NCBI GenBank assembly: GCA_002423615.1
Contig: DIKO01000018.1
Location: 1 to 17,085, forward strand
Direction: 5' to 3'
DNA: 17,085 bases
DNA from: Desulfobacteraceae bacterium UBA5616
GTDB lineage: Bacteria > Desulfobacterota > Desulfobacteria > Desulfobacterales > UBA5616
Both the position numbers and the translations under genes were made by a program. This document shows, piece by piece, positions 1 through 7,307 of this stretch. The notes below the pieces were generated by a model. It was given only the letters and a program-made list of their open reading frames with translations. It made no database searches and was not told where the DNA came from. How positions within the stretch are numbered: position 1 is the stretch's first letter; each line of letters opens with the position of its first letter.

Positions 1-85
1 AATCTATAGAACAAATTTACCGTGTATGGATCCGGGATTACGGGATCACCCGATGCCCTGATCCGATACCCCTTTTTAAGGGCCG

Positions 86-583
86 TTAACGATCGTGTTC
101 CTCAATGACCTGTCCCGGGCAGATGAAGGAAACACCCTGCCCCGACGCCATTCCCAGCATAATGCCCTCGATAACAGGTGAATTCACGAGATCGGCGGCG
201 CGCCATTTTACGATAAATTTCGCACCCGGTCCGCCTCTCTTATCGTATTCCCGGATGTAAAAATGGGTGGAAACCAAGGGTCCCAATTCAAATTCCTTTG
301 GACTGTATCTTTCAACGAGGTTTCCGTTGTTGTCATAATAGTCCACTTTGAGAATTATGATGGGGAAAGTGGGATCGGTATTCCGGATGCTCAGCATGGC
401 GGCGAGTTGAAATGCCGATTTTCGGGGACCCGAGTAGACATTGGAATAGATGGAGACATACACCGATTCGCCCCTGGAGAGTTGAACCGGAGAATCCGCC
501 CGCGCCGGCAGGGTTAAAAACAGGATCATGAAAACGAATGCGGATAAAAACAGCCTCATGAAACGGACTTTATTCCCGGGCAT
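86..583 (-). CDS. Secreted DUF3124 family protein
   Basis: This 165-residue protein has a signal peptide: basic start, hydrophobic stretch at about residues 11-26, and an ARA|DS cleavage site near residue 29. The mature part carries the hallmarks I associate with DUF3124: a GESVYVSIYSNVYSG segment, LSIRNTD, a VDYYDNNGNLV strand, and FIVKW near the end. DUF3124 proteins are short, secreted or periplasmic, and of unknown function. The length is normal for the family. The ATG at 583 is chosen because a GGAGG lies 7 bases upstream (591-595 on the plus strand). An ATG at 587 is in another frame. It lies downstream of the nucleotidyltransferase pair on the same strand, but a 121-base gap with an inverted repeat (640-658) suggests its own control. 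No partner or substrate can be read from the context. Confidence 0.8.
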   Translation of the reverse strand: MPGNKVRFMRLFLSAFVFMILFLTLPARADSPVQLSRGESVYVSIYSNVYSGPRKSAFQLAAMLSIRNTDPTFPIIILKVDYYDNNGNLVERYSPKEFELGPLVSTHFYIREYDKRGGPGAKFIVKWRAADLVNSPVIEGIMLGMASGQGVSFICPGQVIEEHDR

Positions 584-639
584 GCATTACCCTCCTTATT
601 TTGGGGAGGCTCCGACGACCGTGAGCCCCTATATTCTCT

Positions 640-658
640 ATTCAAGGGTGGCTTGAAT
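640..658. promoter_or_regulatory. 19-bp dyad upstream of the DUF3124 gene (candidate operator)
   Basis: The sequence ATTCAAG-GGTGG-CTTGAAT is a perfect 7-bp inverted repeat with a 5-base centre. It lies 57 bases upstream of the DUF3124 start on the minus strand, where a promoter would sit. The size and spacing suit a dimeric repressor or activator site. It is not followed by a T-run in either direction, so a terminator is unlikely. The regulator is unknown and none is encoded next to it. Confidence 0.4.
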
Positions 659-704
659 TCCATTGCCAGGTTCCGGATATTTCCGGCGGGGTTTTAAAAG
701 CTTC

Positions 705-1385
705 CTACACGCTGCTGTCCACCAGAACCTTGTATTGTTTTATCTCAAAATCCCTTAAAAATGAACAAACCTTTTCATGGTCGACGGGTATTTTTTTAGC
801 GGCCATAGTTTTGAGAATCTTGACGATGTCCAGACGGTCTGAAATCCCTTTTTCGCTTTTGGGGTTTTTGCAGTACCGGATGGTTTTCATGGCCAGCAGA
901 AGTTCAGGCTTGAGGATGTCTATGGCGTGATTTTCTCCGATCAGAAGATGGGTGGCGTGGTTCCGGTTTTCGAACGCCTCCCGTATGATGCTGTTTCTCA
1001 GGGGTTTGCTGCCTGTGGACATCAGGTCCACGTAGATTCCGGTTTCCCTGTGTTTCAGGCTATGGTTGGCTGAATCCGACGTTTCGAACCTGGCTTCAAG
1101 GGCTTTCAACTTGTCTTCGGGAATTTCATCAACAAGAAATTCCGCAAAATCTTTCTCCCCCAGAAGAATATCCACATCAAAGGTCTGCCGGGGCGTTTCC
1201 GGGTCCCGGACGTACTTTGCCGCCGCCACGGCCCCCGCCAGCACGGCGTCCGGGTATACCTTCAGAATGTCGGCGATAACGCTGTTGAATTTGCTTAATG
1301 CCGAATCATCCAATTGACTTTCGCTGAAATCATCGGCCATCAACACGCAACGGTCATCGCTGCAGACCAGAAAATCTTCGTCCAT
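705..1385 (-). CDS. Nucleotidyltransferase-fold protein, paralogue 2 of a tandem pair
   Basis: A protein of about 226 residues of the pol-beta-like nucleotidyltransferase superfamily, nearest in pattern to AbiEii/DUF6036-like proteins. A helix with LAGAVAAAKYV precedes TFDVDILL, giving the acidic pair D70/D72. The third acidic residue is D120 in GIYVDLMS. A helical part follows with AIDILKPELLLAMK and SDRLDIVKILK. The canonical G-S or G-G before the DxD is G-A here. The reading frame is open to an ATG at 1427, which would overlap the upstream paralogue by 10 bases. I prefer the ATG at 1385: from there the first 13 residues up to the shared Cys align without gaps to the paralogue, and an AGGGA lies just upstream. 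It is roughly 60% identical (hand alignment) to the upstream gene across the core. The transferred group and target are unknown. Confidence 0.7.
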   Translation of the reverse strand: MDEDFLVCSDDRCVLMADDFSESQLDDSALSKFNSVIADILKVYPDAVLAGAVAAAKYVRDPETPRQTFDVDILLGEKDFAEFLVDEIPEDKLKALEARFETSDSANHSLKHRETGIYVDLMSTGSKPLRNSIIREAFENRNHATHLLIGENHAIDILKPELLLAMKTIRYCKNPKSEKGISDRLDIVKILKTMAAKKIPVDHEKVCSFLRDFEIKQYKVLVDSSV

Positions 1386-1417
1386 GGGAAGTCCCTGCGG
1401 CATGGGGTTTCTTTCGT

Positions 1418-2101
1418 TTACTCGCATTTGGATGTTTCAAAATCATCCAGCAGCTTTATATAACAGGCCGCCTCATTCCGGTTGCAGACCTTTTTGATGA
1501 TTTCATGATCCGCGGCAATAAGGCTTTCTCCCAGAGCCTTTAACAGCTTAAGGATATCAACGCGGTCGCATTGGCCCCTTTCACTTCCGGGCTTCTTGGA
1601 AAACCGGTTTAATTTCATCGCGATGAGATATTCGGGTTTGAGGATGTCGATGAACCGGCCCTGGACTTTCAGCCGGTTGGTTGCGGTTTTGCGATTTTCG
1701 AGGATGTGCCGGATCATATTTTTCCGGATCGGCCGGCTTTCCAGGGAAAGAAGATCGACATAAATCCCCGTCCCTTTATGTTTTAAGCTGTGGTTGGCGG
1801 AATCGGAATCATCAAAGTAACGCTCCAGAGCCGTGAGCGTTTCCAGGGGGATCTCGTCCTCGAGAAAATCGGAAAAATCCTTTTCCTCCAGAAGAATGTC
1901 AACATCCCGGGTGATCCTGGGATTGTTTGAAGAACCGATGTACTGGGCGGCGGCCGCGGCTCCTACGAGAACCGCTCTGGGATATACCCCGGCGATATCG
2001 GCGATCACCCGCTGGAATTTTGCGAAAAGAGAGGATGCCGGCAGGTCTTCGGCGATGAGCATGCACTGCTCATCGGTATCGTGTAATGTTTTTGGTTTCA
2101 T
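1418..2101 (-). CDS. Nucleotidyltransferase-fold protein, paralogue 1 of a tandem pair
   Basis: A protein of about 227 residues with the same architecture as its downstream neighbour. VLVGAAAAAQYI is followed by ITRDVDILL (D66/D68), then the segment SDSANHSLKH shared exactly with the paralogue, then GIYVDLLS (D116), then FIDILKPEYLIAMKL and CDRVDILKLLK. The DxD-plus-third-Asp triad of active nucleotidyltransferases is intact, while G-A replaces the usual G-S/G-G. The frame also has a GTG at 2125, only 3 bases after the stop of the MBL gene, which would suit translational coupling. The ATG at 2101 is preferred because it aligns exactly with the paralogue's start. Neither start has a convincing Shine-Dalgarno site. 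Relatives include AbiEii-type toxins, but there is no AbiEi-like antitoxin here, so a toxin role is not supported. Confidence 0.7.
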   Translation of the reverse strand: MKPKTLHDTDEQCMLIAEDLPASSLFAKFQRVIADIAGVYPRAVLVGAAAAAQYIGSSNNPRITRDVDILLEEKDFSDFLEDEIPLETLTALERYFDDSDSANHSLKHKGTGIYVDLLSLESRPIRKNMIRHILENRKTATNRLKVQGRFIDILKPEYLIAMKLNRFSKKPGSERGQCDRVDILKLLKALGESLIAADHEIIKKVCNRNEAACYIKLLDDFETSKCE

Positions 2102-2128
2102 CCGGGCCAATCGATTGAGGAACACCTT

Positions 2129-3121
2129 TTAATTCTTCACTTGATAGAATACAAAATCGTCCTTCACCAGACGTTGAACGATGTTTTCCCATCGCATTTT
2201 TTCGAGGTGGGCTATGGTTTCCATTACGGCAAGCCGCTTTTCAAGGACCGGTATGCTTTCCCAGTGGGCATTGGCACTGTTCCAGAACAGCTCTCCGGAT
2301 ATGTCAAAGGCGTTGCAGGGATTTTTCTGAAGAATGAGGAGAATCTCCTTCGCCCTGTTTTCATGATGCCGGATGATTTCATCTATTCTGCCCTTAAAAT
2401 CGGTGAAACAATCTTCATGGCCGGGAAGGACACGGGAAACGGAAAGGTTCCTTATTTTTTCCAGGGAATAGAGATAATCCCCCAGCGGGTTGTCCCCGGT
2501 TTCCACGTGATAGCTCACATTGGGTATAGTAACCGGAAGAAGGTGATCACCGGAGAACAGCAACTGGTTTTTAGGTTCGTAAAAGCAGAGGTGACCGATG
2601 GAATGGCCCGGCGTCCAGATGGCCTCAAGGTTGAATTTGCCCGTTGAAATATTTTCCCCTCCATAAAGGTGATAATCCGGAAAGTTGATCTTGACGAATT
2701 CCAGGGCGGGCATGGAGGCAATTTTAAATTCCGAAACATCAATGGGAGGGACACCATGTTTCTCCAGCATGGCCGCTATTTTTTTCTGGAGATCGACAAA
2801 TTTCAGATACCGGGACTCGATAAGAACGCCTTCCCATTTATGCATGATCAGCCGGCTTTCCGGGGACAACTGCCTTATTTTTCCGGCAAGTCCGTAATGA
2901 TCGGGGTGAATGTGAGTTACCAGGATGGCGCCGATGTCGGTGAAGGAAATACCCATGCCTTCCAAACCGGCTTTAAGGGATTCAAAGGATTCGGGGGTGG
3001 AAAAACCCGTGTCAATCATGGTCCAGCCTTCTCTTCCCTTAATCAAATAACAGTTCAGATAAGCGAGCGGGCTGTTGGACATGGCCACTTTGAGCTGGTG
3101 AATGCCGGGAACGATTTCCAT
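2129..3121 (-). CDS. MBL-fold metallo-hydrolase (LACTB2/glyoxalase II-like)
   Basis: A 330-residue metallo-beta-lactamase-fold hydrolase. The metal ligands are all visible: THIHPDHYG (H70, H72, D74, H75), TPGHSIGH (H173), FSGDHLLP (D192) and VLPGHEDCF (H235). An early IDTG (D37) is also typical. About 90 residues follow the last ligand, helical and rich in charged residues, like the C-terminal winged-helix part of LACTB2-type enzymes. These cytoplasmic, usually dizinc, enzymes cleave thioesters, lactones, phosphodiesters or RNA, and the substrate cannot be told from sequence. The ATG at 3121 has a modest AAAGGG about 9 bases upstream inside an AAGGG-TTT-CCCTT palindrome. It is the first gene of a minus-strand run and is followed almost at once by the nucleotidyltransferase pair, suggesting one transcript. 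Confidence 0.88.
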   Translation of the reverse strand: MEIVPGIHQLKVAMSNSPLAYLNCYLIKGREGWTMIDTGFSTPESFESLKAGLEGMGISFTDIGAILVTHIHPDHYGLAGKIRQLSPESRLIMHKWEGVLIESRYLKFVDLQKKIAAMLEKHGVPPIDVSEFKIASMPALEFVKINFPDYHLYGGENISTGKFNLEAIWTPGHSIGHLCFYEPKNQLLFSGDHLLPVTIPNVSYHVETGDNPLGDYLYSLEKIRNLSVSRVLPGHEDCFTDFKGRIDEIIRHHENRAKEILLILQKNPCNAFDISGELFWNSANAHWESIPVLEKRLAVMETIAHLEKMRWENIVQRLVKDDFVFYQVKN

Positions 3122-3266
3122 AAGGGTTTCCCTTTGGTCTGAGATTAAGAGATATGAGAGTGATCCTTTTTTTAAATATTAACAGATGGGGCCGGATTTT
3201 TCAACATGTGGATGGAACTTTGTTGTTTATGAGGACCAGAATGCTTTTTTCAAGGTTACTTACTAT

Positions 3267-3295
3267 TTGACACTTTTCATCGGGTTTTCTATAAT
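3267..3295 (+). promoter_or_regulatory. Perfect-consensus sigma70-type promoter for the DinB-fold gene
   Basis: TTGACA at 3267-3272 and TATAAT at 3290-3295 are separated by exactly 17 bases. Both hexamers match the housekeeping consensus at every position. Transcription would begin near 3302, leaving a leader of about 70 bases to the ATG at 3373. No inverted repeat overlaps the promoter that I can see, so strong constitutive expression is likely (inference). Confidence 0.85.
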
Positions 3296-3372
3296 TAATC
3301 AAATGTTTTTCTGAAAGCGGCCTTATCTACCATCCACACTAACCTGAATGAACCTGACAAAAGGAGCCAATC

Positions 3373-3894
3373 ATGGGAACTGTTGACTATTTTGCATCTT
3401 CGATGAAACAAATGCACGGCAATTTCCTGGATGCCGTCAAAGATCTGACCGAGGACCAGTTTTATTTCCGCCCCCTGGATAAGGGAAATCATATCGCCTT
3501 TCTCTTCTGGCATCTGGTCAGGACCGAAGATCTCGTATTGAATTTTCTGGTTCAGGGGAAAAGCCCCATCTGGAATGAACAGGGGTGGGACAAGAAACTG
3601 GGAATGGATCCCCGGTCCCAGGGAACGGGCATGAGCGATGCCGATGCGGCGGCGCTTAAAATCACCGATATACAGGAATTTCTCAAATACACCCGGACTG
3701 TTTTTGAATCCAGCGAGGCCTATGTTAAAACCCTGACCGAGGAAAAACTCGCCGAAGCCCGGGACTACGGCATGTTGGGGAAGCAAAGCCTGTATAACGT
3801 CATCGGGGGAATCACCATCCACCACGGCATCGGTCACTTAGGGGAAACCTGGTATATCAAGGGGCTCCTGGGGTTGAAGGGAAGCCCGATGTAA
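3373..3894 (+). CDS. DinB-fold putative metal-dependent protein
   Basis: A 173-residue protein of the DinB/YfiT four-helix-bundle superfamily. The three histidines expected to bind a divalent metal are H47 (FWHLVRTED), and H151 and H155 (HHGIGHLGETW), in the usual spacing near the ends of helix 2 and helix 4. The N-terminus MGTVDYFASSMKQMHGNFLD and DQFYFRPL are typical of the family. DinB-fold proteins are cytoplasmic. Some are thiol-dependent transferases using bacillithiol, mycothiol or glutathione, and most are uncharacterised. An AAGGAG at 3361-3366 lies 6 bases before the ATG. The gene stands alone, with its own consensus promoter upstream and an intrinsic terminator right behind, so it is almost certainly monocistronic. 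The substrate is unknown. Confidence 0.85.
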   Translation: MGTVDYFASSMKQMHGNFLDAVKDLTEDQFYFRPLDKGNHIAFLFWHLVRTEDLVLNFLVQGKSPIWNEQGWDKKLGMDPRSQGTGMSDADAAALKITDIQEFLKYTRTVFESSEAYVKTLTEEKLAEARDYGMLGKQSLYNVIGGITIHHGIGHLGETWYIKGLLGLKGSPM

Positions 3895-3909
3895 TACCTG
3901 CTTTTAAAC

Positions 3910-3948
3910 ACAGGCCGGGTATTGCGAGCCGGAACCCGGCCTGTTTTT
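3910..3948 (+). terminator. Rho-independent terminator after the DinB-fold gene
   Basis: ACAGGCCGGGT (3910-3920) and ACCCGGCCTGT (3934-3944) form a perfect GC-rich 11-bp stem with a 13-base loop, running into a T5 tract (3944-3948). It sits 15 bases after the DinB stop codon. The next gene is convergent and ends at 3970. On the minus strand only GTTT follows the stem, so it would work mainly for the plus strand and perhaps weakly in the other direction. Confidence 0.9.
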
Positions 3949-3969
3949 CCGGAAAGAATCCGGATTGAT

Positions 3970-4992
3970 TTATTTTTGGGTTAATAGATCCAGGGCAGCC
4001 GTTGCGAGCCTCAGTAATCGTTCCTTGTAAAAAGTAAGGTTCATATCGCCCGAGTCTCCCATGACGCCTTCCTGGTACCGACGATACACACCCTGGGAAA
4101 TGGCCGCAAGCCGCCAGTAGGACAATGCCCGGTAATAATCTATCCGGCTTAGGTCTCTTCCGGTGGCCTTCTCGTAATAAGCGATAAGTTCTTCCCGTGA
4201 CGGAAAGCCTCCCACCGCCGTTGGGGCGCCGTCGCCTTTTCCCAGTTCCACCTCCTCGGCCGTATACCACCAGTTCAAGAGATACCCCACATCGGCCAAG
4301 GGATCGCCCAGGGTGCAAAGCTCCCAGTCCAGTACCGCCGCCACGCGGTTGTCCCTGATGATGAAATTTCCGATGCGGAAATCACCGTGGGCGATACTGG
4401 CGCCGATCTGATCGGGCATATTTTCCTGGAGCAACCGGCCCACTTCATCCATTGCCGGGACTTCCTCGGTTTTGGAATTTTCCCACTGCTTGGTCCAGCG
4501 CCGAACCTGCCGGGCCACATAATCCTCTTTTTTTCCCAGGTCTCCCAATCCCACATCGTCCGGGTTGATGGCATGAAGCCGTGCCAGAATATCGATGACG
4601 TTCATACCCAGATCATACCGCTCGTTTTCCGGAATCGCCACGGCATCGATGGAATCCGCATAGACAGTCCCCTCTACCAGCTTCATCACGTAAAAATCCG
4701 CTCCGTTGACCGATTTGTCTCTGCAAAGGCCCAAGGCCGGGGCAACGGGTATATCCGTGGGGCCTAAGGACGAAATGATTTTGTATTCCCGGCCCATGTC
4801 ATGGGCGCTTTCCAATACATGCCCCAAAGGCGGCCTGCGCAGGACATATCCATGGTTGGCGGCGTCAAAGACCCGATACGTGATATTGGAGCGTCCGCCG
4901 GAAATGAGTTCAAAATGCAATGGTGGAGAAACGCCTGGGATATTCTTTTCAAACCATTTTGTGACATTTTCAGAATGAATGCCGTCAACCAT
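3970..4992 (-). CDS. Phosphotransferase family protein (ACAD10/APH-like kinase)
   Basis: A 340-residue APH-fold small-molecule kinase, full length for the ACAD10-like branch. The N-lobe shows SGGRSNITYRV and VLRRPPLGHVLESAHDMGRE. The C-lobe shows the catalytic loop HGDFRIGNF (D204, N209) and LDWELCTLGDPLADVG with the metal-binding D222. Mammalian ACAD10/ACAD11 use such a domain to phosphorylate 4-hydroxyacyl-CoAs, and bacterial stand-alone relatives usually sit near fatty-acid or CoA genes. A similar role on a hydroxyl group of an acyl or other metabolite is inference. Antibiotic resistance is not implied. The ATG at 4992 has AGGAGGG 5 bases upstream. It follows the AGCS symporter on the same strand after 94 bases and may be co-transcribed. 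Its 3' end faces the DinB-gene terminator. Confidence 0.87.
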   Translation of the reverse strand: MVDGIHSENVTKWFEKNIPGVSPPLHFELISGGRSNITYRVFDAANHGYVLRRPPLGHVLESAHDMGREYKIISSLGPTDIPVAPALGLCRDKSVNGADFYVMKLVEGTVYADSIDAVAIPENERYDLGMNVIDILARLHAINPDDVGLGDLGKKEDYVARQVRRWTKQWENSKTEEVPAMDEVGRLLQENMPDQIGASIAHGDFRIGNFIIRDNRVAAVLDWELCTLGDPLADVGYLLNWWYTAEEVELGKGDGAPTAVGGFPSREELIAYYEKATGRDLSRIDYYRALSYWRLAAISQGVYRRYQEGVMGDSGDMNLTFYKERLLRLATAALDLLTQK

Positions 4993-5086
4993 GAGACCCT
5001 CCTCATCATCCTCCGGAAAAATTTAAAACATATCCTGTTTTATGCTGTTGCCGAAAGTTATCCCCGGAAAAACCTTTCGTCAACAT

Positions 5087-6430
5087 CTAATGCGGATAGA
5101 CCCTGTTGGGGTCCGCAAAATATTCTTTGGTGGAGCGGATAATCACCGGAGTCAGGAAAATCAGACCGATGAGGTTCGGCCATGCCATCATGGCGTTAGA
5201 AATATCCGATATGGTCCATACCAATTCCAGCTCAAGGGCGGCCCCCAGGGGAAGCAGAAAGCAGTAGAGAATTCGATAGGGCGTCACCCATTGCTTGCCC
5301 AAAAGGTAATCGATGCACCGGTCCCCGTAATAGGACCAACTGATGGCGGTTGAAAAGGCGAAAAGAATGATCCCGATGGCGACAATGTAGGCTCCCGGCC
5401 CGGGAAGTCCGGCGTTAAAGCCGCTGGCCGTCAAGTCGGCCCCGGTAAGGCCCGAGGTATAGACCCCGGTGATGACGATGACAAGACCCGTCATAGTGCA
5501 GATGACCAGGGTATCGATAAAGGGGCCGAGCATGGCTACGAGTCCTTCCCGCACCGGCTCTTTGGTCTGGGCTGCGCCGTGGGCGATGGGCGCACTGCCC
5601 AGGCCGGCCTCATTGGAAAAGAGTCCCCGGGCCACCCCGATGCGCATGGCCTGCATCATTCCGGCCCCGGCGAATCCACCCAGGGCGGATGAACCGGTGA
5701 ATGCATCATGAAATATCAAGTAAAAGGCGTGGGGGATGGCTTCAAACCTCAATATCAGAACAACCATGGCGCCCAGGATGTAAAATAAACACATGAAGGG
5801 AACCAGCCGGGAAGCCACCTGGCCGATGCGTTTGATGCCGCCCACGATGACCATGGAAACCAGACCGCCGATAACGAGGCCGGTTATGATTTTGGGTATG
5901 CCGAAATAGGTCTGAACAGGTTGGGCCACCGAATTGGCCTGCACCATATTCCCAATGCCGAAAGAAGCGATCACGGCAAAAAAGGCAAAGATCGATCCCA
6001 GCCATTTTTGCCCCAGCCCCCTTTCGAGGTAATACATGGGGCCGCCCCCCACGGTGCCGTCCGGATGAATGATCCTGTATTTCACGGACAGAAGGCATTC
6101 GCCGTATTTAAGGCACATGCCGAAAGCCGCGGTCACCCACATCCAGAAAAGCGCCCCCGGCCCTCCGATGGCGATGGCCGTCCCGACGCCGGCGATATTC
6201 CCCGTTCCGATGGTGGCGGATAATGCGGCGCTTAATGCCTGAAAATGGGTGATTTCGCCTTCATCCTGAGGGTTGTCGTATTTTCCGGAGATAAGGCGCC
6301 AGGCATAAAAAAACTTGCGGACCTGAATGCCCTTCAGAAGGAGGGTTAAGATACAGCCCGTTCCCACCAGTAAAATAATGGTGACCGGTCCCCAGGCGAT
6401 GGCGTCGATCTTGTTCAGCAGTGAATACAT
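5087..6430 (-). CDS. AGCS-family sodium:alanine/glycine symporter
   Basis: A 447-residue inner-membrane transporter with about ten hydrophobic helices, normal length for the alanine/glycine:cation symporter family. The family signature is clear: ATIGTGNIAGVGTAIAIGG (residues 72-90), with GTGNI being the sodium/substrate region known from the archaeal AgcS structure, followed by GPGALFWMWVTAAFGM and KYGE. Further conserved stretches are GGGPMYYLERGLG and FSNEAGLGSAPIAH. Such proteins import alanine or glycine with Na+ (sometimes H+), and which amino acid is not readable. The ATG at 6430 has AGAGGA 4 bases upstream. It is the first gene of a two-gene minus-strand run with the ACAD10-like kinase and diverges from ppiB across a 255-base region. 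Confidence 0.93.
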   Translation of the reverse strand: MYSLLNKIDAIAWGPVTIILLVGTGCILTLLLKGIQVRKFFYAWRLISGKYDNPQDEGEITHFQALSAALSATIGTGNIAGVGTAIAIGGPGALFWMWVTAAFGMCLKYGECLLSVKYRIIHPDGTVGGGPMYYLERGLGQKWLGSIFAFFAVIASFGIGNMVQANSVAQPVQTYFGIPKIITGLVIGGLVSMVIVGGIKRIGQVASRLVPFMCLFYILGAMVVLILRFEAIPHAFYLIFHDAFTGSSALGGFAGAGMMQAMRIGVARGLFSNEAGLGSAPIAHGAAQTKEPVREGLVAMLGPFIDTLVICTMTGLVIVITGVYTSGLTGADLTASGFNAGLPGPGAYIVAIGIILFAFSTAISWSYYGDRCIDYLLGKQWVTPYRILYCFLLPLGAALELELVWTISDISNAMMAWPNLIGLIFLTPVIIRSTKEYFADPNRVYPH

Positions 6431-6518
6431 TTATCCTCTGTCCTCCAGGCTCCATGGCAATTTGTTGATTCGGATCATTTATGGGGATGGGGATTTCCGG
6501 GGGTCCGGCCCTGCAAGC

Positions 6519-6547
6519 ACCTCAATTGATGCCGATGGGATTGAGGT
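6519..6547. promoter_or_regulatory. 8-bp inverted repeat between the AGCS symporter gene and ppiB
   Basis: ACCTCAAT (6519-6526) and ATTGAGGT (6540-6547) are perfect inverted repeats with a 13-base spacer, in the divergent region between the symporter (start 6430) and ppiB (start 6686). There is no T-run after it, so it does not look like a terminator. It may be an operator or a leader hairpin. I see no convincing consensus promoter in this region to anchor it. Confidence 0.3.
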
Positions 6548-6685
6548 ATCACAGGATTTGAAAGATTGTCAAAAGGGTTCTTTATTTTTTCCGCCTTTCA
6601 GGCTACAAGGCAATTGTTCTCCCGCAACGAGGATGGAACGCGGAACATTTTGATAGGGGATTACCCCCCGGAAAGGAGTCTATTC

Positions 6686-7183
6686 ATGGTTAAATTAGAA
6701 ACCAGCATGGGCGATATCGTTTTGGAACTTGACACGGAAAATGCGCCCAAAACCGTTGCCAATTTTTTAAGTTATGTCAACAGCGGACATTACAATGGAA
6801 CGATTTTTCACCGGGTGATTGACGGGTTCATGATTCAGGGAGGGGGGTTTACAGAAGACATGGATCAAAAACCCGTCGCAGAAACCGTTGAAAACGAAGC
6901 GGATAACGGCCTGAAAAACGATGCCTACACCGTGGCCATGGCCCGGACCTCGGATCCTCACAGTGCATCGGCCCAATTTTTTATCAATGTGAAAAGAAAC
7001 GATTTCCTGAATTTTACCGCCAAAACGCCCCAGGGGTGGGGATATGCGGTATTCGGAAAGGTGGTCAAGGGACATAATGTGATCAACAAGATCAAATCCG
7101 TCCCCACGACCGGAAAGGCCGGGCACCAGGATGTGCCGGTTTCGCCCGTGACCATCATCAAGGCGGAAGAGATCCAAGAATAA
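6686..7183 (+). CDS. ppiB: Peptidyl-prolyl cis-trans isomerase, cyclophilin type
   Basis: A 165-residue single-domain cyclophilin that speeds cis-trans isomerisation of X-Pro bonds. The catalytic arginine is R43 in TIFHRVIDGFMIQGGGF, followed by the usual active-site segments MARTSDPHSASAQFFINV and GYAVFGKVVKG. There is no signal peptide, so it is the cytoplasmic PpiB type. The reading frame is open upstream to 6566, but the ATG at 6686 is the true start: AAAGGAG lies 7 bases before it, and the protein begins with the family's standard MVKLETSMGDIVLELD. Its length matches E. coli PpiB. It is followed by a 124-base gap with a candidate promoter, so it may be transcribed alone. Confidence 0.95.
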   Translation: MVKLETSMGDIVLELDTENAPKTVANFLSYVNSGHYNGTIFHRVIDGFMIQGGGFTEDMDQKPVAETVENEADNGLKNDAYTVAMARTSDPHSASAQFFINVKRNDFLNFTAKTPQGWGYAVFGKVVKGHNVINKIKSVPTTGKAGHQDVPVSPVTIIKAEEIQE

Positions 7184-7201
7184 CCGCCAACAGAAATTGT
7201 G

Positions 7202-7229
7202 TTGCATTATCCGATTAAAACCATATAAA
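7202..7229 (+). promoter_or_regulatory. Candidate sigma70-type promoter for the four-cysteine protein gene
   Basis: TTGCAT (7202-7207), a 16-base spacer and TATAAA (7224-7229) form a reasonable promoter in the ppiB-to-7308 gap, which is AT-rich compared with its surroundings. The spacer is one base short of ideal. It would drive the C_GCAxxG_C_C-type gene and possibly yhbY behind it. Confidence 0.45.
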
Positions 7230-7307
7230 AAAAGATTACTGAAAATTTGTACGTAAATGGAATCGAATCGCTTGTTCATCCTTTACCTTGATGAATAAGG
7301 AGGAAAA

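Noticed and set aside
1..85. GGATCA-N10-TGATCC stem after the DUF3124 gene
   Set aside because: It is a six-bp stem without a T tract in the direction of transcription, so it is not supported as a terminator.
673..686. CCGGA-TATT-TCCGG hairpin downstream of the nucleotidyltransferase pair
   Set aside because: It has no T-run on the minus strand, so it is not a convincing terminator. TCCGG is also very frequent throughout this window.
705..2125. AbiE-type toxin-antitoxin or abortive-infection system
   Set aside because: The nucleotidyltransferase fold is similar, but no AbiEi-like winged-helix antitoxin precedes either gene, and the neighbours are not defence genes.
2141..2647. A 168-codon plus-strand frame opposite the MBL-fold gene
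   Set aside because: The MBL frame holds every metal ligand. The opposite frame shows no recognisable features.
3970..4992. Aminoglycoside resistance kinase
   Set aside because: The RRPPLGHVLESAHDMGRE and LDWELCTLGDPLADVG motifs place it in the ACAD10-like branch, not among antibiotic kinases.
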